Of a stretch of 64,000 nt of DNA, positions 30,136 to 39,977 are shown in pieces (position 1 is the stretch's first letter; each line of letters begins with the position of its first letter). The notes beneath the pieces were generated by a model that saw only the letters and a program-made list of their open reading frames with translations, did not search any database and was not told the origin of the DNA. Source of the stretch: Rhodospirillaceae bacterium (GTDB taxonomy: Bacteria > Pseudomonadota > Alphaproteobacteria > Kiloniellales > DSM-21159). Location: contig CP030885.1 in NCBI GenBank assembly GCA_006969625.1, forward strand, positions 186,001-250,000, in the 5' to 3' direction. The translations under genes and the position numbers were made by a program.

Positions 30136-30900
30136 ATGTGCCGGCTCCTGCTTCTTTGCTGTCTTCTCGCCGGGCTCGCCGGTCCGGCCGTCGCCCAGAC
30201 GCACGCCGTTGCCGAAACGCTCGACGCGGTGACGCTGCGGCTGGCCGACGGCGGCGTGCTGCGCCTGGCCGGCCTGGTGGCGCCGCAGCCGCCGCTCGGC
30301 TACCGCGGCGTCTGGCGCAGCGCCGAGCGGGCGCGCCAGGGCGTCGAGGCGCTGGTGCGCGGTCTCGACCTGGAGGTCACGGTGACCGGCGCCGACCGCT
30401 GGGGTCGGTCGGTGGGTGCGGCCGTCCTGCCCGACGGGCGCGACCTGGCCGAGGTGCTGCTGGGCGCCGGCTGGGCGATGGTCGCCGGGCACGAGGCGGG
30501 CGCGGACCAGGGCGCGCGCCTGCGCCAGGAGGCAGAGGCCCGCGCCGAGGAACGGGGCCTGTGGTCCGATGCGTATTACAGGGTGCGCGCGGCCGAGCGC
30601 CTGCCCGAGGAGCTGGCGGCGGACGAGGTTTCGCCCGGCCGCTTCCTGCTGGTCGAGGGGCGCGTGCTGGACGTGGCGGTGGTGCGCGGTCGGACCTACC
30701 TGAATTTCGGGGCCGACTGGCGCAGCGACTTCACCGCCACCCTGTCGCCGGAGGCGCGCCGCCAGTTCCGGGAGGCTGGGCTGGATGCGCGCGAATGGCA
30801 GGGGCTGCGGCTGCGCCTGCGTGGCTGGCTGCTGTCCTGGAACGGCCCGATGATCGAGCTGTCCGATCCCGGCCAGGTCGAGGTGCTGGAGGACCCATGA
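30136..30900 (+). CDS. Exported staphylococcal-nuclease-like (thermonuclease) protein
   Basis: A 254-residue protein with a signal peptide (MCRLLLLCCLLAGLAGPAVA) and an SNase/OB-fold domain: 'AVTLRLADGGVLRLAGLVAP', '[20 protein letters not shown]', 'VLLGAGWAMV' and 'LRQEAEARAEERGLW'. The SNase catalytic Arg/Glu pattern is only partly recognisable, so catalysis is not certain. A C-terminal OB-like segment follows ('VSPGRFLLVEGRVLDVAVVR'). The stop overlaps the next start by four bases (ATGA), coupling it to the M48 protease, a pairing also seen in related bacteria. Confidence 0.82.
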   Translation: MCRLLLLCCLLAGLAGPAVAQTHAVAETLDAVTLRLADGGVLRLAGLVAPQPPLGYRGVWRSAERARQGVEALVRGLDLEVTVTGADRWGRSVGAAVLPDGRDLAEVLLGAGWAMVAGHEAGADQGARLRQEAEARAEERGLWSDAYYRVRAAERLPEELAADEVSPGRFLLVEGRVLDVAVVRGRTYLNFGADWRSDFTATLSPEARRQFREAGLDAREWQGLRLRLRGWLLSWNGPMIELSDPGQVEVLEDP

Positions 30901-32330
30901 TCCCGATTCGCCGCCTTCTCGCTGCCCTGTTGATCGGCCTTGCCGCCCTGGCGCCGCGCGCCCCCGCCGAGGCCGACTGGCTGGCCGGCCTGGAGCAGGC
31001 GCTCGGCAGCTCGCAACACGAGCAGATGATGGCGGCCTTCGGCGGCGCCTACCAGGACCAGGCCGTGCAGGACTACGTCAGCTCGCTCGGCGACTTCCTC
31101 GCCAGGACCTCCGAGCGGCCAGACCTCGACTACACCTTCACGGTGCTCGACTCGCCGGTGGTCAACGCCTTCGCGCTGCCCGGCGGCTACGTCTACGTCA
31201 CCCGCGGCCTGATGGCGCTGGCCGAGAACGAGGCGCAGCTCGCCGGCGTGCTGGCGCACGAGATCGGCCACGTCAACGCCCGCCACGGCCTCAACCGGGT
31301 CGGCGCCGGGGTGTTCGGCCAGATCGCCTCCGCCGGGCTCGGCATTCTGCTCGGCGAGGAAGCGGCGCAGATCGGCAACACGGTGGCCGGCCTGGCGCTC
31401 AGCGCCTACTCGCGCGACCAGGAGTACGAGGCCGACCTGCTCGGCGTGCAGTACCTGGCGCGCGCCGGCTACGACCCCGGCGCCATGGCCGCCTTCCTCG
31501 ACAATCTCAAGGCGCACGGCGAGCTGGAGGCGACGCTGGCCGGCCAGCCGGGCGGTGGCGACGGCTTCCACCTGATGGCCACCCACCCGCGCACCGCCGA
31601 CCGCATCCGCGAGGCGATCGCCCAGGCGCAGGTCACGGCAGTGCGCGATCCGATGACCGCGCGCGAGATCTACCTGGAGAAGCTGCACGGCCTGCTCTAC
31701 GGCGACAGCCCGGAGGAGGGCTTCGTGCGCGGGCGCGCCTTCCTGCATCCTCAGCTCGGCTTCGCCTTCCGGGTGCCGGAGGGCTTCCGCTTGCTGAACG
31801 GCCAGACCCACGTGCTGGCAATGAACGGTGAAGGCGCGCGCATCGTCTTCGATCGGGCGCGACCGCAAAGCGACAGCCTGGCCGCCTACCTTCAGCGCGA
31901 ATGGGCCGGCGAGGAGCTGCGGCTCGAGCAGGTGAGCGACGTCACGGTCGACGGCCTGCCGGCGGCGACCGGCGTCGCGCGCCTGGAGACCGAACAGGGC
32001 CCGCGCCGCCTGCGGCTCGCCGCCGTCCGTATGCCGGACGGTTTCGCCTACCGCTTCGTCTTCGTCGCCGCGCCGACGCAGGCCGAGCGGCTGAACACCG
32101 CCTTCCTCGACACGCTCGCCAGCTTCCGGCGGCTGAGCGCGAGCGAGGCGGCGGAGCTGCAGCCCTACCGTTTGGCGCTGCACAGGGTGCGGGCCGGCGA
32201 GACCGTGGCCGAGCTCGCGGCGCGCCTGCCCTATCCGGACCATCGGGAGGCGCGCTTCCGGGTGCTCAACGGCCTCGACCCGGATGACGCGGTGCGATCG
32301 GGGCAGACGGTCAAGCTTGTGGTGAAGTAG
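30897..32330 (+). CDS. Periplasmic M48-family metalloprotease (BepA/Oma87-quality-control-like) with C-terminal LysM-like domain
   Basis: A 477-residue exported zinc protease. The signal peptide is residues 1-26. The zinc site is 'LAHEIGHVNARHG' with H121, E122 and H125, and the third ligand is the Glu in 'RDQEYEADLLGVQYL'. Family members such as BepA degrade misassembled outer-membrane proteins. After the protease domain comes a beta-rich region of about 150 residues and a final LysM-like block ('HRVRAGETVAELAARLPYPD', ending 'VRSGQTVKLVV'). The ATG at 30897 overlaps the nuclease stop and has GGAGGA upstream. Confidence 0.9.
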   Translation: MIPIRRLLAALLIGLAALAPRAPAEADWLAGLEQALGSSQHEQMMAAFGGAYQDQAVQDYVSSLGDFLARTSERPDLDYTFTVLDSPVVNAFALPGGYVYVTRGLMALAENEAQLAGVLAHEIGHVNARHGLNRVGAGVFGQIASAGLGILLGEEAAQIGNTVAGLALSAYSRDQEYEADLLGVQYLARAGYDPGAMAAFLDNLKAHGELEATLAGQPGGGDGFHLMATHPRTADRIREAIAQAQVTAVRDPMTAREIYLEKLHGLLYGDSPEEGFVRGRAFLHPQLGFAFRVPEGFRLLNGQTHVLAMNGEGARIVFDRARPQSDSLAAYLQREWAGEELRLEQVSDVTVDGLPAATGVARLETEQGPRRLRLAAVRMPDGFAYRFVFVAAPTQAERLNTAFLDTLASFRRLSASEAAELQPYRLALHRVRAGETVAELAARLPYPDHREARFRVLNGLDPDDAVRSGQTVKLVVK

Positions 32331-32367
32331 GCTGCCCGCCGGCGAACGATCGGCGGCGGAGTCCGGG

Positions 32368-34191
32368 ATGCGCGGAACTGGGGGGCGCCGGTGGCGACTG
32401 TCGATCGCCAGTGCCCTTAGCCTGACCTTCGGCGGTCTGCTGACCGTGGCCGTCCTGGCGGTTGGCGGCGTCACCTGGCGGGCCAACGAACTGAACACCG
32501 TCGAGCTGCTGGGCGAGACGACCGAGCTGCAGCTCGACACCCTGGCTGGGCTGACCCGCCAGCACCTGGAGGACGCCCGCTTCCAGGTCGCGCACATCGC
32601 CCGCCTGGTGCGCGAGGGCGAACTGGATTTGGCCGACCCGCAGCAGCTTCGCGCCGTGATGGCCGGCAGCCTGGCGGCCGGCGAGCAGTTGCGCGGCATC
32701 GCCCTGGTGCGAGCCGACGGCACGGCCACCCGCGTCGGCTTCGTCGACGACCGGCTCGCCAGCTTCTTCGGCGACTGGTCGCAACGGCCGGAGATCGCCA
32801 ACCTCCTGCGCAGCGCGCGCACGGACAGCCTGGGCGACGGCTACTTCGTCGTCTGGTCCGACGATCTGGGCGCCCCGCACCTGAGCGCCTCGGCACCGCT
32901 GCACGACGGCGAGGGGCGGTTCCTCGGCGCCGTCAGCAGCGTGATCGCCATCACCGCGATCAGCGACTTCGTCCAGGGCCTGGCCGGCGGCGCGGACGCA
33001 AGAACCTTTGTCCTGCACGGTCGCGACAGGGTGCTGGCCCACGCGCAGATGGATGCGGTGTTGGAACGGCTGAACGCCACGCAGCCCCTGCCACGGGTCT
33101 CGGAGCTCGGCGATCCCGTCCTCGCGGCCATTTGGGACGACCCGATCGTCGGCGATACGATCGCCACGATCCTGGGCGGGCGCGATGCGCAGGGTCACGT
33201 GACCCGCGTCGAGGGCCGCGAGTACGCCTTTCTCTATCGCGAACTCGGCACCATCGGCGGCGAGCCGGTGACGGTCGGCGTCTATGCGCCACTGGACCTG
33301 CACAACCGGCCGCTGGAGCGGCTTGCCGGCTCGGCGGCGGTGGGGGTCCTGATCCTGCTGGTGTCGATCGGCCTGTCGGTGCTGCTCGGCCGCGCGCTGG
33401 CCCGGCCGATCCGTCGCCTGGAAGCCGCCGCCGAGGCGGTCAGCCGACTGAAGCTGGACGACGTGCCGCCGCTGCGCGCCAGCCGGCTGCGCGAGCTTGA
33501 CGCCGCGCAGCGCAGCTTCGCCGCCATGGGCGACGCCCTCGGCTGGTTTTCGACCTACGTGCCGCGCGGCCTGGTCTTCCGCCTGATGCGCCTGGGGCCC
33601 GAGGGCGCGCGCTCGGTCGAGCGCGAGGTCACCGTGCTGTTCACCGACATCGCCGGCTTCACCCAGCTCTCCGAGAGCCAGAGCCCGGAGGCGACGGCGG
33701 CGCTGCTCAACGAGCACTTCGCGCTGCTCGCCGCCTGCGTCGAGGCCGAGGGGGGCACGGTCGACAAGTATATCGGCGATTCCCTGATGGCCTTCTGGGG
33801 GGCGCCGGACGCCCAGCCGGACCACGCCGCGCGCGCCTGCCGCGCCGCCGCCGCCATGGCCGCGGCGGTGCGGGCCGACAATGCGGCGCGCCGCCGCCGC
33901 GGGCTGTCGCCGGTGCGCCTGCGCATCGGCCTGCACAGCGGCCCGGCGGTGGTCGGCAACATCGGTGCGCCGAGCCGCATGAACTACACGCTGATCGGCG
34001 ACACGGTGAACGTGGCGCAGCGCCTGGAGGGCCTGGGCAAGGAAAAGGGCGAGGGGGCCGAGGTCTCGGTGCTGGCCAGCCTGGCCACGGTCAGTGCGGC
34101 GGGACTGCAGGCCGAAGACCTGGGCGCCGTCGCGCTGCGCGGGCGCGACCAGCCGGTCGCGGTGCGGCGGCTCCGTCCGCCCGATCCCTGA
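32368..34191 (+). CDS. Membrane-bound class III adenylate/guanylate cyclase with periplasmic sensor
   Basis: A cyclic nucleotide-forming receptor of 607 residues. Transmembrane helix 1 is about residues 15-36. A large periplasmic Cache-like sensor occupies about 37-310. Transmembrane helix 2 is 'LAGSAAVGVLILLVSIGLSV', followed by HAMP ('LARPIRRLEAAAEAVSRLKL'). The catalytic domain begins 'EREVTVLFTDIAGFTQLSES' with a metal Asp, then 'GGTVDKYIGDSLMAFWGAPD' (second Asp), 'RIGLHSGPAVVGNIGAPSRM' and 'IGDTVNVAQRLEGLGKE'. Adenylate is the likelier substrate from the overall match, but this is not proven. The signal sensed is unknown. Confidence 0.92.
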   Translation: MRGTGGRRWRLSIASALSLTFGGLLTVAVLAVGGVTWRANELNTVELLGETTELQLDTLAGLTRQHLEDARFQVAHIARLVREGELDLADPQQLRAVMAGSLAAGEQLRGIALVRADGTATRVGFVDDRLASFFGDWSQRPEIANLLRSARTDSLGDGYFVVWSDDLGAPHLSASAPLHDGEGRFLGAVSSVIAITAISDFVQGLAGGADARTFVLHGRDRVLAHAQMDAVLERLNATQPLPRVSELGDPVLAAIWDDPIVGDTIATILGGRDAQGHVTRVEGREYAFLYRELGTIGGEPVTVGVYAPLDLHNRPLERLAGSAAVGVLILLVSIGLSVLLGRALARPIRRLEAAAEAVSRLKLDDVPPLRASRLRELDAAQRSFAAMGDALGWFSTYVPRGLVFRLMRLGPEGARSVEREVTVLFTDIAGFTQLSESQSPEATAALLNEHFALLAACVEAEGGTVDKYIGDSLMAFWGAPDAQPDHAARACRAAAAMAAAVRADNAARRRRGLSPVRLRIGLHSGPAVVGNIGAPSRMNYTLIGDTVNVAQRLEGLGKEKGEGAEVSVLASLATVSAAGLQAEDLGAVALRGRDQPVAVRRLRPPDP

Positions 34192-34340
34192 TCGGACGAC
34201 ACCGAGCCAGCAGACAGATCGCTCCCGGCGAATCGCTGCGACCGAGCCGGCGCGCGTATCCGGTACCGAGTCCGGCCCGTCGTTCGCCGACCGCCCGACG
34301 CCGTGCCGGGAAGGGCCCCTGGGGCTGGCAGGACGACTCC

Positions 34341-34757
34341 CTATTGCGGAGGGCTGTCGATGCAGACGAACTCGAGAGCGTCTCTCTCGACCCGGACAAG
34401 GGCGAGAGATCCGTGGAACCAGGGCTTGTCATGTGGAAAGCAGGTACAGAAAGTCTGGAATCCCACGCTTCCCACCGTGAGGATTACGAGCCCGGAGACG
34501 ATGCCGAAGATCTGGTCGCGGCGTCGGCGGATGGCCGAGGCTTCGGTCCAGAAACTCGGCGTTCTGCAGGCAAAGTAGATGATCGCCGAGCAAACGACGA
34601 TGTAGCTGACCCAAAGGAGTTCCTTTGGATCAATGACCTCCGTCCCGTCGGGCGGGTCCCTTAGGCAATCGAGCCAGATGAGCGTCGAAATGGCGGAAGC
34701 CGTCAGTGCGACGAGAATCGCCGGGAGGCGGAGCGGCGACGGCAGATGACCGATCAT
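34341..34757 (-). CDS. Hypothetical three-helix membrane protein, AT-richer than its surroundings
   Basis: I do not recognise this 138-residue protein. It has three clear hydrophobic segments: 'LPAILVALTASAISTLIWLD', 'ELLWVSYIVVCSAIIYFACR' and 'IFGIVSGLVILTVGSVGFQT'. A positively charged loop (AIRRRRD) lies between the second and third, and three Cys are present near or after the third ('FCTCF', 'FVCI'). Base composition and codon use are visibly less GC-rich than the neighbours, pointing to recent acquisition. I chose ATG at 34757; the frame is open to a TTG at 34829. Confidence 0.6.
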   Translation of the reverse strand: MIGHLPSPLRLPAILVALTASAISTLIWLDCLRDPPDGTEVIDPKELLWVSYIVVCSAIIYFACRTPSFWTEASAIRRRRDQIFGIVSGLVILTVGSVGFQTFCTCFPHDKPWFHGSLALVRVERDALEFVCIDSPPQ

Positions 34758-34902
34758 GTCGGCGTTTCTCACCCAAGCCCAAGCCGTCTGGAGAGATACG
34801 CAGGGTTCTATCAGTCTGTTCGAATACAATCAAGCATAAATACATAATTCGCTCGTTGTTCATGCGCTGGCGCGTTCTGCGCTGGTGGCAGTACCGCTTT
34901 CG

Positions 34903-35880
34903 TCAGGAGACCGGGACGAGCACCTCGCCCGCACGGCGCAGCAGGGCGGCGGCTTGGTCCACCACCTGGGCGACGATCTCGCCGGCCGGGCGGATCTCGT
35001 GGATCAGGTCGAGCGCCTCGCCGGCGATCAGGGCGCGGGTCTCGAAGTCGTCGGGATCGGCCGCGTCGTAGCGTGCCCGCTCCGCGTCGAGCACGCGCTG
35101 CAGGCCCTCCAGATCTTCGTGCCAGCGCCGGGCGAAGGCGTTGGTGACGGTACGCCCGGTGAACTCCCAGGGCCAGGCGGCGTTGCGCGCCACGTCGAAG
35201 ACCTTCGAGCGCAGGGTCTCGTCGCCGCCGCGCGCGACCAACGCGGCCTTGGCGACGGCGGAGCCGGCCGCTTCCGCGCTGGCCCAGAAGCGGGTGCCGA
35301 GCAGCACGCCGTCGGCCCCCAGCATCAGGGCGGCGGCGAGGCCGCGGCCGTCGGCCAGCCCGCCGGCGGCGAGGACCGGCAGCTCGGGCCCTGCGAGATC
35401 GCGCACCCCCGGCAGCAGGGCGGTCAGGCCGCGGTCCATGCCGTGGCCGCCGGCCTCCTGGCCCTGCACGACGAGGCAGTCCGCCTCGGCCGCTAGCGCC
35501 GCTTCTGCCTGCTCCATGCGGTGCACCTGCCAAAGGGTGGGCACGCCGGCCGCCCGCGCCGCCTCCACAAGCGGGCCGCCGTCACCGAAGGCGACCATCA
35601 GCGCCTTCGGGCGTCGGGCCAGGGACTGCGCGACCAGTTCGGGCCGCTCGGCCACGCTCCAGGCGATGAAGCCAATTCCGACCGGCGCATCGCCCGCCTC
35701 GGCGAAGGCGGCCTCGACCCAGGTGGGGTCGCCGTAGCCGCCGCCGATCAGGCCGAGCCCCCCGGCGCGGGCGACGGCGGCAGCGAGACGGCCGCCGGCG
35801 ACCTTGTCCATCGGGGCGAGGGCGACCGGGTGGGGGACGCCGAAACGGCGGGTGAAGCGGGTGGCGATCGTTTGGCTCAT
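34903..35880 (-). CDS. NAD(P)H-dependent flavin oxidoreductase (nitronate monooxygenase family)
   Basis: A 325-residue FMN-binding TIM barrel, 2-nitropropane-dioxygenase-like, that oxidises alkyl nitronates or acts as an enoyl-reductase-like oxidoreductase. Motifs are 'VPHPVALAPMDKVAGGRLAA' at the N terminus, 'DCLVVQGQEAGGHG', 'LPVLAAGGLADGRGLAAALM' and 'GADGVLLGTRFWAS'. The nitronate-monooxygenase catalytic His is plausibly that of QEAGGHG. I chose ATG at 35880 (MSQTIATRFTRRFG). It is divergent from a LysR gene with 74 bases between them, so the LysR protein is the probable regulator. Confidence 0.85.
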   Translation of the reverse strand: MSQTIATRFTRRFGVPHPVALAPMDKVAGGRLAAAVARAGGLGLIGGGYGDPTWVEAAFAEAGDAPVGIGFIAWSVAERPELVAQSLARRPKALMVAFGDGGPLVEAARAAGVPTLWQVHRMEQAEAALAAEADCLVVQGQEAGGHGMDRGLTALLPGVRDLAGPELPVLAAGGLADGRGLAAALMLGADGVLLGTRFWASAEAAGSAVAKAALVARGGDETLRSKVFDVARNAAWPWEFTGRTVTNAFARRWHEDLEGLQRVLDAERARYDAADPDDFETRALIAGEALDLIHEIRPAGEIVAQVVDQAAALLRRAGEVLVPVS

Positions 35881-35954
35881 GCGGCGAGTGTCACAGTCGT
35901 TCTTCTGCAAGAAAAGAGATTGATTGAGGAATTTCCCATCGTAAAAATAGATGG

Positions 35955-36812
35955 ATGGACCGCCAGCTTCTTCAGACCTTCGTCACCGTTGCGGAGAGCG
36001 GCAGCTTCACCGCCGCCGCGGCCCGCCTAAACTGCGTCCAGTCGAACGTGACGCAGCGCATCCGCCGCCTGGAGACGAGGCTGGGCGGCCCCCTGTTCGA
36101 GCGCGGGCGCGGCGGCGCACGCCTGACTCCGCTCGGCGAGCGGCTGCGCGGCCATGCGGTCGAGCTGCTGGCGCGTTTCGAGGCGGCCGAACGCGACCTG
36201 CTGGACGCGGCGGCAGGGGCAGCGCCGTTGCGTTTGGGCACGATGGAAACGACGGCGGCCGTCCGCTTGCCGCCGTTGTTGAAGGCGCTGACGCGGCGTT
36301 GCCCGGCGGCGTGCATCTCCCTACACGGCGGGCCCACGGCCGAGCTGCTGGCGCTGGTCTGGGCGCGCAAGCTTGAGGCCGCCTTCGTCGCCGGGCCGGT
36401 GGATGCGGACCGTTTCGCCAGCCGCCGCGCCTTCCGCGAGTCTCTGGTTCGGGTGCACGCTACCTCCGGCGATCGGGAAGCGGGTGCGGATGCGCTTCTC
36501 GCCTTCAAGCCCGGCTGCAGCTACCGGGCGGTGGCCGAAGCCTGGCTGCGCCACCTCGGGCGCAGCGACACGCCGGTAATCGAACTCGGCACCTTGGAGG
36601 GCATCCTCGGCTGCGTCGAGGCGGGCATGGGCTTCGCGGTCTTGCCCCAGACCGCGGTCGCCGCCGCTCGCAACGGGAAAGAGCTGGACTGCACGCCCTT
36701 GCCCGAGCGCTTCGCCGCCAGCGAGACCCATCTGGTGTGGCGCCACGACGCCGCGCCGGTGGCGGCGCAGCGCACGCTTTGCGCGCTGTTGGAGGCGCAA
36801 GGGACGGCCTGA
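35955..36812 (+). CDS. LysR-family transcriptional regulator
   Basis: A 285-residue LTTR. The N-terminal winged HTH has 'MDRQLLQTFVTVAESGSFTA', 'LNCVQSNVTQRIRRLETRLG' and 'LTPLGERLRGHAVELL'. The rest is the periplasmic-binding-protein-like effector domain. The effector is not predictable. It is divergently transcribed from the flavin oxidoreductase gene; the short AT-rich intergenic stretch is where an LTTR operator would lie. The gene is convergent with rpoH, with stops 10 bases apart. Confidence 0.93.
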   Translation: MDRQLLQTFVTVAESGSFTAAAARLNCVQSNVTQRIRRLETRLGGPLFERGRGGARLTPLGERLRGHAVELLARFEAAERDLLDAAAGAAPLRLGTMETTAAVRLPPLLKALTRRCPAACISLHGGPTAELLALVWARKLEAAFVAGPVDADRFASRRAFRESLVRVHATSGDREAGADALLAFKPGCSYRAVAEAWLRHLGRSDTPVIELGTLEGILGCVEAGMGFAVLPQTAVAAARNGKELDCTPLPERFAASETHLVWRHDAAPVAAQRTLCALLEAQGTA

Positions 36813-36822
36813 CGCCCGGCGC

Positions 36823-37707
<885 letters not shown>

Positions 37708-37882
37708 GACGATAGCTCCCGCTCGCGTGTTTTTTCGAACAGTTCTACGAACGCGTGGAAGCACCGGATCACCCGCGCTTTCGCTGCGGCCGGTGGTCGC
37801 ATCCCATGGCGCTGCACGGGCGCGTGCACGGGCGCGTGCATGGGCGGGCGAGTCCGCCGGAGGGGCGCACTGGGCTGCGCGA

Positions 37883-38710
37883 TCAGGCTTCCAGACGGTC
37901 CAGCAGCCTGCCGTCGGGTGCGAAGCAGGCAGCCAACAGCGGCCCGCCGAAGCCGCAGCCGGCATCGACCGTGGCCGTGAAGGCTTCGACCTGCAGGCCC
38001 GGGTGATCCTTGGCGAAGCCGCGCACCACCCGGGCGAAGCCGGCGTAAGCGGCCTCCAGCGGGCCGAAGCGGCCGCTCGACCACCAGAAGGAGTCCTTCT
38101 GGGAATCCAACGGCCGGCTGGCGTCGAGCCCGGCATTGACGCAGAGCAGACCGGCCGGCGCTTCCGCGGATGGGGGGCCCTCTCCCGTGACGGCGCAGGC
38201 GCGGCGCAAGCCGCCCATGAAGGCGACGTGGCCGGGACGCGCCTGCATCGCCGCGCGCAGCCCCTGGGTCCAGCGGCTGAGGCCGAGGGTGCCGCCGCCG
38301 ACCTTCTGGCGTGCCTCCGCTGCGGAGCTGCCGTAGGCGTCCAGGGTGGCGGCTAGGCCCTGCTGCAGCATCCACTCCAGCACGCCGCGCGGATCGGTGG
38401 CGAACTGGATCTGCAGCAGCTTCTGCCACATCTCCTCCTGGCTGCCGCGCAGCACCACGACGTGCTGCGCCTCGGCGGGTTCCAGCGCCATCACGCCGCA
38501 GCGGAACGCCAGCAGCTCGTCCAGGGTGCCGGCGACCTCCTCGCCCCGGCCCAAGACGTTGCCCAGGTAGACCAGCCGGTCGCCGGCTTCCAGCTTCGGC
38601 CAGAGCACATCGTGCAGGGCGGCGAGCCGGGCGCGCTCGCCGTGCACCGAGCCGACGACCCAGAGCCGGCGGACGCCGGTCAGGAAGGCGAATTTCTCCT
38701 GGTCGCTCAT
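37883..38710 (-). CDS. Metallophosphoesterase-like protein with degenerate metal motifs
   Basis: A 275-residue protein whose layout follows serine/threonine-phosphatase-like metallophosphoesterases, but the metal ligands are replaced. GDxHG is GSVHG (20-24), GDxxDRG is GNVLGRG (50-56, in 'RLVYLGNVLGRG'), and GNHE is GSQE (89-92, in 'VVVLRGSQEEM'). The spacing of the three blocks is as in active enzymes. It is therefore probably a pseudoenzyme or binding protein. I chose ATG at 38710 (MSDQEKFAFLTG); upstream sequence does not look coding. It sits between carD and rpoH on the same strand. The function is unknown. Confidence 0.7.
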   Translation of the reverse strand: MSDQEKFAFLTGVRRLWVVGSVHGERARLAALHDVLWPKLEAGDRLVYLGNVLGRGEEVAGTLDELLAFRCGVMALEPAEAQHVVVLRGSQEEMWQKLLQIQFATDPRGVLEWMLQQGLAATLDAYGSSAAEARQKVGGGTLGLSRWTQGLRAAMQARPGHVAFMGGLRRACAVTGEGPPSAEAPAGLLCVNAGLDASRPLDSQKDSFWWSSGRFGPLEAAYAGFARVVRGFAKDHPGLQVEAFTATVDAGCGFGGPLLAACFAPDGRLLDRLEA

Positions 38711-38793
38711 GGCATTTCGCTTGAAGTGCGGCGGGCAGGGTGCGGCATACGGCACCGGGAGGCGCCGTCGGGCCGGCCCGGCCGAAAACGGAA

Positions 38794-38829
38794 CGGCCCC
38801 GGCGTCGGGGGTCGCCGATGCCGGGGCCG
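38794..38829 (-). terminator. Probable terminator of carD
   Basis: The perfect 10-bp arms 38794-38803 and 38820-38829 extend inwards to about 15 pairs with one G-T. On the minus strand, TTCCGTTTTC follows. It lies about 95 bases past the carD stop. Confidence 0.6.
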
Positions 38830-38924
38830 AACCTAACGGGTTTCGCGGCCGGACGGAACGGGGCGGCCGCGTCACGTTTTCGGGCTCCTGGCTGCGCCCT
38901 GCGCGCAGCTCGGCCACCCAAGGC

Positions 38925-39422
38925 CTAGGCGGCCTTCAGCAACTGCTCCAGCTTCTCGGCCGCGGCGATCTCGTCGATCGCCTCCAGTGCCGCCAGTTCG
39001 CGCGCCAGGCGGTCGAGCGCCGCCTGGTACATCTGGCGCTCGGAAAAAGACTGCTCCGGCTGGTCGTCGGCGCGGTGCAGGTCGCGCACCACTTCGGCGA
39101 TCGACACCGGGTCGCCGGAATTGATCTTCGCTTCGTATTCCTGGGCGCGGCGGCTCCACATGGTCTTCTTGGCGCGGCTGCGCCCCTTCAGGGCGGCCAG
39201 GGCGGAGTCCATCATCTTGCGCGAAGACAGGCGGCGCAGCCCGGACTGCTGGGCCTTGCCGACCGGCACGCGCAGCGTCATGCGGTCCTTCTCGAACTTG
39301 ATGACGATCAGGTCGATCGTCTCGCCCGAAATCTCGTGGGTCTCGATTCCCAGAACCTTGCCGACGCCGTGCGTCGGGTAGACCACGTAGTCGCCGGCGT
39401 TGAACTCGATCTTCTTGGCCAT
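38925..39422 (-). CDS. CarD-family transcriptional regulator
   Basis: An RNA-polymerase-binding transcription factor of the CarD/CdnL type, which in other bacteria binds the beta subunit and stabilises open complexes, notably at rRNA and stress promoters. Its 165 residues begin 'MAKKIEFNAGDYVVYPTHGV' and continue 'GKVLGIETHEISG', the RNAP-interaction domain. The rest is a helical DNA-binding domain with 'GLRRLSSRKMMDSALAALKG' and 'KKTMWSRRAQEYEAKINSGD'. ATG at 39422 matches the family start. A promoter candidate lies about 550 bases upstream, giving an unusually long leader. Confidence 0.95.
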   Translation of the reverse strand: MAKKIEFNAGDYVVYPTHGVGKVLGIETHEISGETIDLIVIKFEKDRMTLRVPVGKAQQSGLRRLSSRKMMDSALAALKGRSRAKKTMWSRRAQEYEAKINSGDPVSIAEVVRDLHRADDQPEQSFSERQMYQAALDRLARELAALEAIDEIAAAEKLEQLLKAA

Positions 39423-39970
39423 GATGGAAACTCGAACTCCGTCGTTCTGGCGTACCCTCAACCCAGGCGAACGTCTCCGCCGTGCGGCGGTCGGGGGGCT
39501 TCGGGCGGCAAGCGCCGTCGCCTCCTTGCCGGAGGCGGCCGGCGTTGCGTGCCGCCGGGGTTGCCGCGCCGGGCGCGTGACGCCGTTCCGCACCGGCAGC
39601 AACCCTGTCCAGACCGAACGCCCGCGCGGGCCGGCGCCGCTGCCTCCCGATCCGCGGAGCCTGGTCCGCGGAGCCGAGAGACGGGCGACGCGGGCCCCGC
39701 GGCTGCCTGCCGGCGGGCGCTTATCCCTTCATCCGTGGCGAACCGCGTGGCGGCCGCACTCCCGGCGTTGCCCTTCGCGCACGGGATCGCAAGATCCGGA
39801 AAGGCAAAAAGCCTTCGTCCCGCGCCGCTCGACACGGAAGGAAAGGCACGCTGGTGCGGCTGGGTCAGCCTCGGATGCCCCAAGACGCTGCGATCAGGAA
39901 CCAGCCTCGAGGCGCAGCCGCAGACTCCATAAGGAGCGCAAGCACCTGCGGCGCAGAGCCGTCCCTGTCA
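39423..39970 (-). promoter_or_regulatory. Long structured leader (or ncRNA region) upstream of carD
   Basis: The 656-base gap between carD and fdxA holds no believable gene. Reading from the promoter near 39978-40006 on the minus strand, stems occur at 39917-39923/39946-39952 (with an inner CTCC-TTAT-GGAG stem), 39811-39815/39801-39805 (AAGGC-TTTTT-GCCTT) and 39793-39797/39784-39788. The remainder toward carD is GC-rich without an evident terminator. I did not recognise a known RNA family. Confidence 0.45.
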
Positions 39971-39977
39971 CAAAACT

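Noticed and set aside
39458..39883. 141-codon minus-strand open frame upstream of carD
   Set aside because: Ala/Arg/Pro-rich, no Shine-Dalgarno and no recognisable domain; it overlaps the structured leader.
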